Shown: positions 34,759 to 43,757 of the stretch, piece after piece
How the letters are laid out: each line of letters starts with the position of its first letter
Numbering within the stretch: the stretch's first letter is position 1
NCBI RefSeq assembly: GCF_000420485.1
Contig: NZ_ATVA01000013.1
Location: forward strand, 139,894 to 203,893
Direction of reading: 5' to 3'
DNA length: 64,000 nucleotides
Source: Paucidesulfovibrio longus DSM 6739
GTDB taxonomy: Bacteria; Desulfobacterota; Desulfovibrionia; Desulfovibrionales; Desulfovibrionaceae
The notes under the pieces: generated by a model
The model's input: only the letters and a program-made list of their open reading frames with translations
Databases searched by the model: none
Told to the model about the DNA's origin: nothing
Made by a program: the position numbers and the translations under genes

Positions 34759-35118
34759 ATGAATCGAATCAAGAACATCCGTCCCGGCGTTCTGGTGATC
34801 CCCGACGCCGGGCTGAAACTCAAGCCCGGCCAGGTGGTCGAGGTGGAACGCCTCACCAAGCAGATCCAGGCGGCGCTCAAGAACGGCCGCCTGGCCATGG
34901 CCGACAAACCGAAGCAGGAACCGCTCGCCCCTCCAGAGCCAGACCAGGACGCGGAACCGGTGGACCTGAGCAAGCTCTCCGCCACCGACGCGATTTCCAA
35001 GGTCAACGAGGAGGCCAATCCGGAGACCCTCAAGGGCTACATGGAAACCGAAAAACGCCGCACGGTGATCGACGCGCTCAAGAGCCGTTTGGAGGGTCTG
35101 CAAGGTGTTGCTGAGTGA
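34759..35118 (+). CDS. Hypothetical neck-region protein
   Basis: 119 residues. The N-terminal 45 residues (VLVIPDAGLKLKPGQVVEVERLTKQIQAAL) form a small beta-helix module, followed by a Pro/Asp-rich linker and a helical tail. No family is recognised. It lies directly after the capsid gene and overlaps the next gene by 14 bp, so a head-completion or capsid-associated role is likely. Confidence 0.6.
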   Translation: MNRIKNIRPGVLVIPDAGLKLKPGQVVEVERLTKQIQAALKNGRLAMADKPKQEPLAPPEPDQDAEPVDLSKLSATDAISKVNEEANPETLKGYMETEKRRTVIDALKSRLEGLQGVAE

Positions 35119-35569
35119 CCTGATCGCCGACCTGCGGCTCGACTTGTCCGATCCGGGCGCATCTCTCTTCGAAGACCAGACTCTGGAGAGATGCGTCCGG
35201 AAGGCCGTTTTTCGGGTCGGCCGTGACCTCGACCAATCGCTGACGATCACGGCCGGAGAGATCACCCCCGATCCCACCGGCGAGGTCCGCGAGCTCCTGG
35301 TGATCATGGCGCAGATCCACGCCTGCCAGGTCATGCGTTCGGCCACCGCCAACGCCTTCTCCTTTTCCAGCGGCGACAAGCGGGTGGATAAAACCGGCCA
35401 GCCCGGCCACTGGGCCAAGCTCGAGGCCGATCTGCTCGCCGACTACCGACAACGTCTCACCGAGCTACGTCCGGCCACCCAGCTCGATCAGGAAGCCTAC
35501 ATCCTGACTCCGAGCGGCCTTACGCCGGTCATCTACGAACAAGGGATAGACCTCGATGTTGTTGAATGA
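35105..35569 (+). CDS. Head-tail adaptor-like protein
   Basis: 154 residues, GTG start at 35105 with GGAGGG 9 nt upstream. It has the helical N-terminus LLSDLIADLRLDLSD...FEDQTLERCVRKAV typical of connector proteins of the HK97 gp6/SPP1 gp15 type. The position right after the capsid genes supports a connector that docks on the portal. Confidence 0.65.
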   Translation: MLLSDLIADLRLDLSDPGASLFEDQTLERCVRKAVFRVGRDLDQSLTITAGEITPDPTGEVRELLVIMAQIHACQVMRSATANAFSFSSGDKRVDKTGQPGHWAKLEADLLADYRQRLTELRPATQLDQEAYILTPSGLTPVIYEQGIDLDVVE

Positions 35570-35915
35570 CCGGGAACGCGCCGAAGCCGTGGCCGACGTC
35601 GCCCGGCTGATCCTCTCCTCGGGCCAGACTGCACGCGTCCTGCGCGTGGTTCCCGGCGAACGGCTCTACGGCACCGACGATGCCGAATACACGGAAATCT
35701 CCGTCATCCCCCTCGAACTGAACGAAACCCCGCCGGAGGAGCTGAGCGGCAAGATCGACGCGCTCGCCTGTGTCCTTCCGGATGCCGATGTCCGGGGTGA
35801 AGACCGCCTGGCTTCAGACAGGGAAACCTATCGCATACAGAGTGTGGAAGAAGAACACTTCTTCGGCACCGTCACTCACAAGAACCTGCAACTGGTGAAG
35901 CTCAATGGGCGTTAG
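35556..35915 (+). CDS. Head-closure-like protein
   Basis: 119 residues, overlapping both neighbours by 11-14 bp. A helical start (RERAEAVADVARLILSSG) is followed by beta strands (TEISVIPLELNETP, YRIQSVEEEHFFGTVTHKNLQLVKL), which resembles small head-closure/stopper proteins. The call is from position and shape. Confidence 0.55.
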   Translation: MLLNDRERAEAVADVARLILSSGQTARVLRVVPGERLYGTDDAEYTEISVIPLELNETPPEELSGKIDALACVLPDADVRGEDRLASDRETYRIQSVEEEHFFGTVTHKNLQLVKLNGR

Positions 35916-36390
35916 GCGGACCGGTGACTGGGACAAGGCACGCGCCAAGCTGACCACCGGCATGGGGCCACGCCTGGCCACGGCCCTGCGTCAGGCCACG
36001 ATCCGCAACGCCCTTTTTCTGGTGCGCGAGATCCAGCGGGGGATTCGCTCCCAGGCCCCGGGCGGACAGGCCTTCGTGAAACTCGCCGAGAGCACCACCC
36101 TGCGCAAAGGCTCCAGCAAGGCGCTCATCGACACCGGCTTTCTCGTCAACGCCATCACCCAGAAGATCATGACCGACAAGGCGTTCGTCGGCCTGCTGCG
36201 CGGCACCGTCAACAAGGACGGGGAAGACATGGTGAACATCGGTGCCGTCATGGAGTACGGGGCCACCATCAAACATCCGAACGGCGCGACCATCATCATC
36301 CCCGCCAGACCCTTTCTGCATCCGGTGATGGATAAGTACCGCGAGCAGATCCTCCAGAACTATCGCGAGGCGATCCGCTCCGCGCTTTGA
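35905..36390 (+). CDS. Tail-completion protein (HK97 gp10-like)
   Basis: 161 residues. The pattern of an N-terminal amphipathic helix, RQATIRNALFLVREIQRGI, then LIDTGFLVNAITQKI, VGLLRGT, and the C-terminal RPFLHPVMDKYREQI is characteristic of gp10-like/virion morphogenesis proteins that join tail to head. It closes the P5 operon; element P6 starts 5 bp after the stop. Confidence 0.75.
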   Translation: MGVRRTGDWDKARAKLTTGMGPRLATALRQATIRNALFLVREIQRGIRSQAPGGQAFVKLAESTTLRKGSSKALIDTGFLVNAITQKIMTDKAFVGLLRGTVNKDGEDMVNIGAVMEYGATIKHPNGATIIIPARPFLHPVMDKYREQILQNYREAIRSAL

Positions 36391-36394
36391 GCCT

Positions 36395-36425
36395 CCGACA
36401 CATCGCCAGCGCTTCCGGTAAGTAA
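36395..36425 (+). promoter_or_regulatory. Phage promoter element P6 (sheath-tail operon)
   Basis: CCGACA (36395-36400), 18 bp, TAAGTAA (36419-36425), with CTTCCGG before the second box. The first start (TTG 36450) is 24 bp downstream, the shortest leader of the set, and no leader stem is seen here. Confidence 0.8.
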
Positions 36426-36449
36426 CCAGGCAGAAAACGGAGGCGTCCC

Positions 36450-36998
36450 TTGAGCACGATACAGACCGTCACAGAAACCCTGATCCGCCTGGCCAAGCAG
36501 GCCATCCACCCGGACACCGTGCTGGTGTTCCCGGATGACCTGTTCGAGGTCCAGCGCACCCCCAGCGTCATCCTCCAGGGGCCGAAGCTGGCGGAAGACC
36601 GTTTCCGCCGCAGCCAGAGCCGCCTGTTCGAGAAGAATGTCGCGGAGCTGAGTTTCGAGGAGTGCCGGTTTCCCCGGCTCTATCACCTCGATTTCGACCT
36701 GGTGGTGACCGTGGACCGGGAGGCCGAACTGCTTGGTTTTCACGAATCGGTGTCGCGGTTCCTCCAGCTTTACCCGGAGGTCGCCATCGCCGACCAGGGC
36801 AGCCTGAACCTTACCGAACTGGTTCCTCTGGGCGGCCTGGCCCGGGTGAACCTCTCCAACCTCCGGCAAAGCTCCGGACGCATCCGCATCGAATCCTGCC
36901 CGGTGTACGACGGCGACCTGCGCGACGGTCGGCTGATCCGGGACCGGACCTTCCAGTTTCACGGCGACGTGACAGAGCAACGAACCATTCAACCGTAA
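36450..36998 (+). CDS. Tail terminator/neck-like protein
   Basis: 182 residues from a TTG with GGAGG nearby. It has a long helix at the start (TVTETLIRLAKQAI) and beta strands in LYHLDFDLVVTVDREAELLGF, resembling tail-terminator or neck proteins. It immediately precedes the sheath genes. No firm family is assigned. Confidence 0.55.
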   Translation: MSTIQTVTETLIRLAKQAIHPDTVLVFPDDLFEVQRTPSVILQGPKLAEDRFRRSQSRLFEKNVAELSFEECRFPRLYHLDFDLVVTVDREAELLGFHESVSRFLQLYPEVAIADQGSLNLTELVPLGGLARVNLSNLRQSSGRIRIESCPVYDGDLRDGRLIRDRTFQFHGDVTEQRTIQP

Positions 36999-37010
36999 AG
37001 GAGAACAACC

Positions 37011-37268
37011 GTGATCGAGATCAGAAACCTGCAGTTTCAACCCCTGACGTTCAACCTCTCCGGCCAGGGAACCCTCCACCTCGGGCCGCGAGAACGCAAG
37101 AGCATCGCCCGCAAGGACCTCTCCGCCGAGATCAAGACAGCCGGAAAACGCGGCCTGGTGCGCATCACCGACCTGACCGGCGGCGCGGAACCGGAGCCGG
37201 AAAAGCCCACGGCGACCGATGACGCCGGAACCGATGAGGCCAAGACCACCAGCAAGCGGAGGAAATAA
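37011..37268 (+). CDS. Small hypothetical protein before tail sheath
   Basis: 85 residues, GTG start with AAAGGAG. It has an N-terminal small beta domain (LQFQPLTFNLSGQGTLHLGP) and a charged, low-complexity C-terminal tail (EPEPEKPTATDDAG...TSKRRK). Function unknown; its position between neck and sheath suggests a virion component. Confidence 0.6.
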   Translation: MIEIRNLQFQPLTFNLSGQGTLHLGPRERKSIARKDLSAEIKTAGKRGLVRITDLTGGAEPEPEKPTATDDAGTDEAKTTSKRRK

Positions 37269-37270
37269 CC

Positions 37271-38800
37271 ATGCCGACCTATCTATCGCCCGGGATTTAC
37301 ACCCGGGAAACGGACTTCAGTTTCTATGTAAAGCAGATCTCAACCTCGTCGGCCGCCATGGTCGGGGTGGCCGAGAAAGGTCCGATCAACAAGCCCGTGC
37401 TGGTGACGAGCTGGGAGCAGTTCATCAACCGTTTCGGCTCCTATATCAACGAGAGCTATCTGGCCTACGCCGCCCGGGCGTTTTTCGACAACGGCGGCTC
37501 GGTCCTCTATGTCACCCGCATCGCCCATCTCACCGATCCCACCGACCGGGACACCCTGACGGCGCTCAAATCTTCCATCGTGCTGCAGAACCGGGAGGCG
37601 ACGCCCGCCGACGCCCTGCGGATCGAGGCCGTGAACGAAGGCGTCTGGGGGGACCGGCTCTCCGTCTCCATTGAGGATGGCTCGCTCGACCCGGCCAACC
37701 ATTTCAACCTGGTGGTCCGGCATAAAGGCGATGTGGTCGAGGTGTTCAAGGATCTGAGCATGGACGAGACGCTGCCCAACCATGTGGAGCTGGCGATCAA
37801 CGACCGTTCGGATTTCATCCTGGTCCAGGATCTGGCCTCCGCAACGGGAGCGCCCGGCGACCGTCCGGCATTGGGCGTGTTCACACTCACCGGCGGTGAC
37901 AACGGGCTGACCGACCTGGCCGATGCCGATTTCATCGGCGATCCCTCGCAGCATACAGGCATCTATGGCTTTGACGAGATCGACGCCCTGAACCTGCTGA
38001 TGGTCCCCGGCGTCACCACAGTGCCGGTGATCAACGCCGGAATCGCCTATGCCGAGGGGCGCAAGGATCTGCTGTTCATCGCCGACACGCCCATGCACCT
38101 GGAGCCGCTCGAAGCGGTCGACTTCCGCAAGGGACAAGGGATGTACAGCCACGCGGCCTTCAACTCCTCCTACGCGGCGCTCTACTACCCCTGGCTGGAG
38201 ATCAGCGATCCGGTCAACTCGCGCAAGAAGCTGGTGCCGCCCTGCGGCGCGGTGGCGGGATGCATCGCCCGCAGCGACCAGAAGACCAACGTCTGGAACG
38301 CGCCCGCCGGTATCGACCGTGGCCGCATCTTCAACACGCTCTCCCTGGCCTACAAAACCAGCCGTGGCGAGCGCGATGTGCTCTATCCGGAAGGGGTCAA
38401 CGCCATCGCCGTGTTCCCCGACACCGGCATCAACATCTGGGGCCAGAAGACGCTGCAAAGCCAGCCCTCGGCCGTGGACCGCATCAACGTGCGCCGTCTG
38501 ATGATGTTCATGGAGGAAGCCATCTCGGAATCCTCCCGCTTCGTGGTGTTCGAGCCGAACCATCCCCAGACCTGGCGTGCCCTCGGCCGCCTGATCAACC
38601 CCTTCCTGCAGGACATCAAGGACAAGGGTGGCCTCTACGACTTCGCCTTTCAGTGCGACGAGGAGACCAATACCCCGGCGGTCATCGACCGCAACGAAAT
38701 GGTGGCCCGCGTGTTCGTCAAGCCGACCAAGACGGCGGAGTTCATCGAGCTGAACTTCATCCTGACCAGCACCGGCGCGGACTTCAAAGAAATCATCTAA
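37271..38800 (+). CDS. Tail sheath protein
   Basis: 509 residues. It opens with YLSPGIYTRE and continues with VGVAEKGPINKPVLVTSWEQF and FFDNGGSVLYVTRI, classic sheath motifs. The C-terminal third has the conserved sheath core (VNVRRLMMFMEEAISESSRF, FEPNHPQTWRALGRLINPFL). It identifies the phage as having a contractile tail. The protein assembles around the tube encoded next and contracts on infection. Confidence 0.95.
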   Translation: MPTYLSPGIYTRETDFSFYVKQISTSSAAMVGVAEKGPINKPVLVTSWEQFINRFGSYINESYLAYAARAFFDNGGSVLYVTRIAHLTDPTDRDTLTALKSSIVLQNREATPADALRIEAVNEGVWGDRLSVSIEDGSLDPANHFNLVVRHKGDVVEVFKDLSMDETLPNHVELAINDRSDFILVQDLASATGAPGDRPALGVFTLTGGDNGLTDLADADFIGDPSQHTGIYGFDEIDALNLLMVPGVTTVPVINAGIAYAEGRKDLLFIADTPMHLEPLEAVDFRKGQGMYSHAAFNSSYAALYYPWLEISDPVNSRKKLVPPCGAVAGCIARSDQKTNVWNAPAGIDRGRIFNTLSLAYKTSRGERDVLYPEGVNAIAVFPDTGINIWGQKTLQSQPSAVDRINVRRLMMFMEEAISESSRFVVFEPNHPQTWRALGRLINPFLQDIKDKGGLYDFAFQCDEETNTPAVIDRNEMVARVFVKPTKTAEFIELNFILTSTGADFKEII

Positions 38801-38815
38801 CGGGAGAACACGGCT

Positions 38816-39277
38816 ATGAGAAGCGGAAACATGCCCAAAAGCCTTTACCAGAACTGGCAATTCGCCATCGAGGTAAACGGCTTCGACGTGGCCCTGTTCC
38901 ACAAGGGACAGGAGCCAAAAACAGAATTCGAGGAAGTGGCCTTTGCCCCGGCTGGATCGATGTTCGACCAGAAGGTGGCGGGGCGGGTCAAGTTCGAGGA
39001 CATCACCCTCGAGAAAGGCACCCTGCAGGACGGCTCCGACGAGGCGGCACGCGAATGGATCAAGAAACAGGTGGACGTGAACGCCGTCACCGGCGGCCTT
39101 CCGGCCGACTACATGCGCGACATCGACGTTGTCCGCTACGACCGCACCGGCAACGAGACCCGCCGCTGGACCCTGCACGGGGCCTGGGTGAAGGCGCTCG
39201 AATACGACGAGCTCGAAGGCGGCAACACCGAGAACACCATCGAGAAGCTCACCATCTGCTTCCAATACTGGACCTAA
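38816..39277 (+). CDS. Tail tube protein (T4 gp19-like)
   Basis: 153 residues. QNWQFAIEVNGFDVALFHKG and the C-terminal GAWVKALEYDELEGGNTENTI match the T4 gp19/eCIS-type tube family. It stacks as hexamer rings inside the sheath. It lies directly after the sheath gene, as usual. Confidence 0.9.
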   Translation: MRSGNMPKSLYQNWQFAIEVNGFDVALFHKGQEPKTEFEEVAFAPAGSMFDQKVAGRVKFEDITLEKGTLQDGSDEAAREWIKKQVDVNAVTGGLPADYMRDIDVVRYDRTGNETRRWTLHGAWVKALEYDELEGGNTENTIEKLTICFQYWT

Positions 39278-39292
39278 ACCGGAGGATCGACC

Positions 39293-39970
39293 ATGTACAG
39301 CTTTGAACTGCCAAGCGGCACTGAACTCGAGCTTCGGGAAATGACCGGGGCCGAGGAAGAACTGCTCACCAACCAGCGCCTGATCCGCTCCGGAGACGCG
39401 ATCAACCAGGTGCTCCGCAACTGTTTTGTCCGGCTGGGCGAGAAGACCGACCCCGATCTTTCCGAGGTGATGAATCTGCTCTCGGGTGACCGGTTGTTCG
39501 CCCTGGTCCGCCTGCGCCAGATTTCCCTCGGTGACGAGGTTGAACTGGAGCTGAGCTGCCCGAACAGCGCCTGCCGCATGACCAATTTCGTGACCGTCAA
39601 TCTCGAGGATCTCAAGGTTACCCCCTACGGCGAGGAGCGCGAGTTCACCTTCAAGCTGCCCGGCTCGAAAAAAACCGTGCGCTTCGGATATCTCGACGGC
39701 CACAAGGAAAAGCGTTTGGCCAGCCTGCGCGAGCCCAACATCACCTCGGCCATGCTCATCCGCCTCCTCGACATCGACGGCAAAGCTCCCTCCAAGAAGA
39801 GCCTGGCGGAAATGTCGATGCGCGACCGCAACGCGCTGCGGCAGGAGATGTCGCGGGTCGACGCGGGAATCGACACCTCGGTCGAGACCGAATGCGATGG
39901 CTGCAGCACCAAAATCCGTACCCGTCTGGAGGCAGAACCGGCTTTTTTGTTCCCCGGAGTTCGCTTGTAA
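39293..39970 (+). CDS. Tail assembly chaperone (short, zero-frame form)
   Basis: 225 residues. N-terminal LPSGTELELREMTGAEEELLTN is characteristic of contractile-tail assembly chaperones. Two Cys pairs (CPNSAC about 94-99; CDGC about 202-205) may bind a metal. Near the end, the slippery sequence T-TTT-TTG (39943-39949) permits a -1 shift into a 54-codon extension. The gene lies between tube and tape measure, where chaperones with frameshifts are expected. Confidence 0.85.
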   Translation: MYSFELPSGTELELREMTGAEEELLTNQRLIRSGDAINQVLRNCFVRLGEKTDPDLSEVMNLLSGDRLFALVRLRQISLGDEVELELSCPNSACRMTNFVTVNLEDLKVTPYGEEREFTFKLPGSKKTVRFGYLDGHKEKRLASLREPNITSAMLIRLLDIDGKAPSKKSLAEMSMRDRNALRQEMSRVDAGIDTSVETECDGCSTKIRTRLEAEPAFLFPGVRL

Positions 39971-40113
39971 GCGACGCATTTTTTCTCGCTTACGGCGGAC
40001 TGCACTGGGGCTGGTCGGAAACCCGCTCGCTGCCGCTCAGGGTCCGGCGTCAGTTCGTCGAGGCCCTCGAGCGGCAGCTTGATTTTGAACGTGAGCAAAC
40101 GGAACGGCGATAG
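39943..40113 (+). other. Candidate -1 programmed frameshift and extension
   Basis: At T-TTT-TTG (39943-39949) the zero frame reads GCT TTT TTG. Slipping back 1 nt continues in an open frame to the TAG at 40111-40113, adding 54 residues for a 273-residue product. The extension (FFLAYGGLHWGWSETRSLPL... RRQFVEALERQ) has a conserved look, like the HW-x(n)-RERRRW domain encoded after chaperones of contractile systems. It lacks its own ribosome site. The tape measure ATG follows the TAG directly. Confidence 0.7.
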
Positions 40114-43100
40114 ATGAACGGCGATCTCGGACTGGGCATAGTGGTATCGATGAAGGATGCGTTCTCGCAGAACGCGCAGCGCATCCGTGGCTCCATGATG
40201 GACCTCGATTCCACCGTGGCGGATGCCAGTGAGCGGATGACCCGCAACCTGGACCGCATCCAGCAAGGCACCATGATGCTGGGGGCGGGACTGGCCCTGA
40301 TGGCGGTGCCCGCCGCCCTGGTCGCCTCCACCGCCGCGACCCAGAAGGCCCTGGGAGAGCTGGCGTCCCTCGGCGTGCAGGATCTCCGGGCCATCGAGGA
40401 CGCCGCCGAATCCTTCACTAACCAATGGTCCGGTGCCGACAAGGCCGCCTTCATCACCGCCACCTACGATGTGAAATCGGCCCTGTCCAACCTCAGCGAC
40501 GAGGCGGTGGGCGTCTTCACCTCCATGGCCGCCATGACCGCCAAGGCGACCAAGGCCACCACCCAGGAGATGGTTGGCACCTTCACCACGGCCTACGGGA
40601 TCTTCAAGCCCATCATGGCCGACATGAACGACATGGAATGGGCGACCGCCTTTTCCGGAGCCATGGCGCAGACAGTGGCCTCGTTCAAGACCAACGGCAC
40701 CCAGATGGCCGACGCCATCAAGAACATCGGCGCGGTGGCGGCCGCGAGCAACATTCCCCTGAACGAGCAGCTCGCCGTGCTCGGCCAGCTCCAGACCACC
40801 ATGCCCGGCTCCGAGGCGGGCACGCTGTACAAGGCGTTCATCATGAAGGCGGCCGAGGCCGGTGACGAGCTTGGCCTGTCCTTCACCGACACCAGTGGCC
40901 GTCTCAAGGGCGTGGTTCCCATCCTGCAGGAGATCAAGCGCCAGTTCCCCGATCTCTCCAACGCAGCCGCCCAGGTGAAGCTGAAGAAGGCCTTCGGCTC
41001 CGACGAGGCGGTCAAGTTCCTGCTGCAGATGTCGGCGGGCACGGAGAGCCTCGAAGGCAATATCCAGTCGGTGGGCCGAGCCATGAAGACCGGCACGGCG
41101 GTCACCGAACAGATGGCCGACGCCATGAACCAGGACATCGGAGCCCGGTTCCTGCTCCTGCGCCAGCAGGTGGCCAACCTCAGCGAAATCCTGGGACGCA
41201 CTCTGCTACCGGTGGTGACGCCGGTGATCAACGGCGTCTCCCGCTTCATTCTGTTCCTGCAACGCATGGCCAAATCGATGCCGGGCGTGACCCGGGTTGT
41301 CCTGGGACTGTCCATGGCCCTCGGCACCATTCTGGTCGTAGCCGGAGCCGTCACCGCCGCCGTAGGCATGGTGGGACTCATGCTGCCCGCCATCAAGGCC
41401 GGATTCGTGGCCATCAGCGCCGCGCTCGCCGGAGTGGGTTCGGCGGTCGCGACCTATTTTCTGCCCGTCACCGCGATTATCGCTGGCGTGATCCTCTCGG
41501 TGTATTTGCTAAAACGCGCCTGGGAAACCAATTTCGGCGGCATCCAGGATGTCATCACCGGGGCCTGGAACAAGGTCTCGCTGGTCTTCCGGGGGATCAG
41601 GGAGCTGGTGGGCTCGCTCAGCGGCGGCGTCGGGCAGATGTCGGCCGAACTGGCCCATAAGCTCGAATCCGCCGGACTGCTGGGCTTCGTGGTCACCGTC
41701 TTCAAAGCCTATTATCGCGTTCGCGAAGCCTTGGCCGGATTGTGGGGCGCTTTTTCCCATGCCTTTGGCCGCATCCGCGCCATCCTCGAACCGACCGTCC
41801 GCACCCTGATGAGCGCCTATGCGGCGCTGGCCAGCGCGGTCTTTTCGGTGGTGGAGATCTTCGGCGTGGCCGCCAGCGCCACCGATGGGTCGTCCTGGCG
41901 CACCTTCGGCACGGTTATCGGCACCGTCGCCGGTGTGCTTCTGCAGGGGTTGGCATTCGCGCTGAAGATCGTGGCCTGGAACCTGTCGCTCATCGTCCGA
42001 GCCTTGGCGGTGGTGGTGCGCAGCGTGGTCTGGGTCGGCAAGATCATCGTCGGGTCTCTAGTCGGAGCGGCCAAGTTCATCTACAAGTTCCTGTTGCCCG
42101 TGCGCATGATCGGCGAGGCCTTCATGGCCACCGGGAAGATTGTCTATGCGGTCTGGCAGGTGCTGACCGGTGACATTTCCCTGCTGGACGGTCTCAAGGT
42201 CATCGGCGGCGCGGTCTACGATTTTCTCGCCACCCCGTTCCGGTGGGCGCGGGATGTGGTGGTCGGTGTCTGGAATTTCATTTCCGGGATCTTCACCTCC
42301 ATCGGACGCCTGGTGGCCGACGCCGCCGGACAGATCGGCCAGGCGATTCTCAATCTGCCGATCATCAGCACCCTGCGGGATCTGTTTGCCACCGTGCGCT
42401 CCTTCTTCGCCGGGGACACCACCTTCTTTGAGGCGGGCAAGAAGCTACTGATCACCCTTGGCGAAGGGATCTGGTCGGCGGTGACCTATCCCTTCACCAT
42501 GCTCAAGAACGCCTTGGGCAAGCTGCGCAATCTGCTGCCGTTCTCCGATGCCCGCGAGGGACCACTCGCCAGCCTGACCGCCTCCGGTTCCGCGCTGCTC
42601 AAGACCCTCGCCGACGGCATGAGCCTTACCCAGTCGCTGCCCGCGAAAGTGTTCGGCTTCGCCGCTCGCGGGATTCTCTCGGCCGCTGCGGGAGCGTGGC
42701 AGCAGGTCAAAACGGCGGGCGGAAACCTCATGGACGCCGCCTCGGCTCCTTTCCGGATGGCCGGAAAACTCTGGGACGGTCTGACCTCCGGCGCACAAAC
42801 CGTCGCGGCCAAGGCCGGTGCCATCTTCGAAGGTCTCAAACAATCCCTGTTTGGCGGCACGCCTGAGCTGGCGATCACGCCGCCCCAGGTCAATGCCTGG
42901 GACGCGCTGGCCACGGGAGCCGTCACTGTTCGCGACCGGATCGTTGCCACGCTGTCTGCCGTCCCCGGGGCTGTGGGCCGAATCTTTGCCAGTGCCGGTA
43001 CCGAGGGTCAATCTCTCTGGCAGAGGCTTTCCAGTGGCGCGAGCGCGGGCATTCAGGCGATCAAGGATCGCAGCGCCGGGATCGCCAATGGTTTGCTCTC

Positions 43101-43749
43101 CTCCGCTCGCGCCATGCTGGGAGTCCAGACCCCGGTCCCGCAGGTGGCCGAGCAGAAACAACCGCTCGGAGCTGCGCCGCCCGCCGAATCGATTGGGCAA
43201 CGCATCATCGAAAGCGTGCTCAGTCTCGTGCCGCGTCTGGACGAACGCCTGGTGCCCAAGGCCCTGAGCGCCATGCTGATGCTCCAGCCAGTCATGGCCA
43301 CGGCCGCGCCACCCCCACAACCGATGAGCGGCACCGTGCAGACCGTCGCGGCGGCCGTCGAGCCGGTAAGTAAGAGCTACATCCAGCCGTTTGCGGTGGA
43401 ACCGGCACCGGAAATCGGAAGTGCCTCTCCCGCTCCGGCCGGGATCGAGCGGCCCAAGACGGCCGCGCCGACTCCGATAGCGAAGCCCCTGCAATCCGGA
43501 CTGACCGAGACGGTGCCTTCCGAACGCTTGATCGCTCCGGCCCGCACCGCTCCCGCGACACCCCTGCGGGCAGAGGACGCCGGTCCGGGTCTGCGCGAGC
43601 TTCTGGAATCGCTGCTCTCGCGCCTCGATGGCCTGGCCGACCGCCCGGTGGAACTGAGCGTGACCACCAACATCGATGGCCGGAAGGTGGCCGAGGCCGT
43701 CTACAAGGATCTTCGGGAGCGGAAGATCAGAAACTACGAAACCCTGTGA
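40114..43749 (+). CDS. Tape measure protein
   Basis: 1211 residues. The N-terminal region (about 80-310) matches phage minor tail/TP901-type tape measure domains (LASLGVQDLRAIEDAAESF, FKTNGTQMADAIKNIGAVAAASN). Several hydrophobic segments follow around 395-470 (LGTILVVAGAVTAAVGMVGL, TYFLPVTAIIAGVILSVYLL) and more between 590 and 720. The C-terminal third is Ala/Pro-rich. Its length sets tail length and it threads through the tube. A promoter-like element lies inside the 3' end at 43343. Confidence 0.9.
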   Translation: MNGDLGLGIVVSMKDAFSQNAQRIRGSMMDLDSTVADASERMTRNLDRIQQGTMMLGAGLALMAVPAALVASTAATQKALGELASLGVQDLRAIEDAAESFTNQWSGADKAAFITATYDVKSALSNLSDEAVGVFTSMAAMTAKATKATTQEMVGTFTTAYGIFKPIMADMNDMEWATAFSGAMAQTVASFKTNGTQMADAIKNIGAVAAASNIPLNEQLAVLGQLQTTMPGSEAGTLYKAFIMKAAEAGDELGLSFTDTSGRLKGVVPILQEIKRQFPDLSNAAAQVKLKKAFGSDEAVKFLLQMSAGTESLEGNIQSVGRAMKTGTAVTEQMADAMNQDIGARFLLLRQQVANLSEILGRTLLPVVTPVINGVSRFILFLQRMAKSMPGVTRVVLGLSMALGTILVVAGAVTAAVGMVGLMLPAIKAGFVAISAALAGVGSAVATYFLPVTAIIAGVILSVYLLKRAWETNFGGIQDVITGAWNKVSLVFRGIRELVGSLSGGVGQMSAELAHKLESAGLLGFVVTVFKAYYRVREALAGLWGAFSHAFGRIRAILEPTVRTLMSAYAALASAVFSVVEIFGVAASATDGSSWRTFGTVIGTVAGVLLQGLAFALKIVAWNLSLIVRALAVVVRSVVWVGKIIVGSLVGAAKFIYKFLLPVRMIGEAFMATGKIVYAVWQVLTGDISLLDGLKVIGGAVYDFLATPFRWARDVVVGVWNFISGIFTSIGRLVADAAGQIGQAILNLPIISTLRDLFATVRSFFAGDTTFFEAGKKLLITLGEGIWSAVTYPFTMLKNALGKLRNLLPFSDAREGPLASLTASGSALLKTLADGMSLTQSLPAKVFGFAARGILSAAAGAWQQVKTAGGNLMDAASAPFRMAGKLWDGLTSGAQTVAAKAGAIFEGLKQSLFGGTPELAITPPQVNAWDALATGAVTVRDRIVATLSAVPGAVGRIFASAGTEGQSLWQRLSSGASAGIQAIKDRSAGIANGLLSSARAMLGVQTPVPQVAEQKQPLGAAPPAESIGQRIIESVLSLVPRLDERLVPKALSAMLMLQPVMATAAPPPQPMSGTVQTVAAAVEPVSKSYIQPFAVEPAPEIGSASPAPAGIERPKTAAPTPIAKPLQSGLTETVPSERLIAPARTAPATPLRAEDAGPGLRELLESLLSRLDGLADRPVELSVTTNIDGRKVAEAVYKDLRERKIRNYETL
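43343..43373 (+). promoter_or_regulatory. Possible internal promoter element (variant copy)
   Basis: CCGTCG (43343-43348), 18 bp, TAAGTAA (43367-43373), with GCCGG rather than TCCGG before the second box. It differs from the consensus at one position in each conserved block yet keeps the exact 18-bp spacing. It lies inside the tape-measure coding sequence, 385 bp before the 43758 gene, and could add transcription of the hub genes, or be a chance match. Confidence 0.35.
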
Positions 43750-43757
43750 GAGGACCG

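Noticed and set aside
39892-40113. Separate small gene between chaperone and tape measure
   Set aside because: Its start lies inside the chaperone gene without a ribosome site; the slippery heptamer and in-register extension make a -1 frameshift product more likely.
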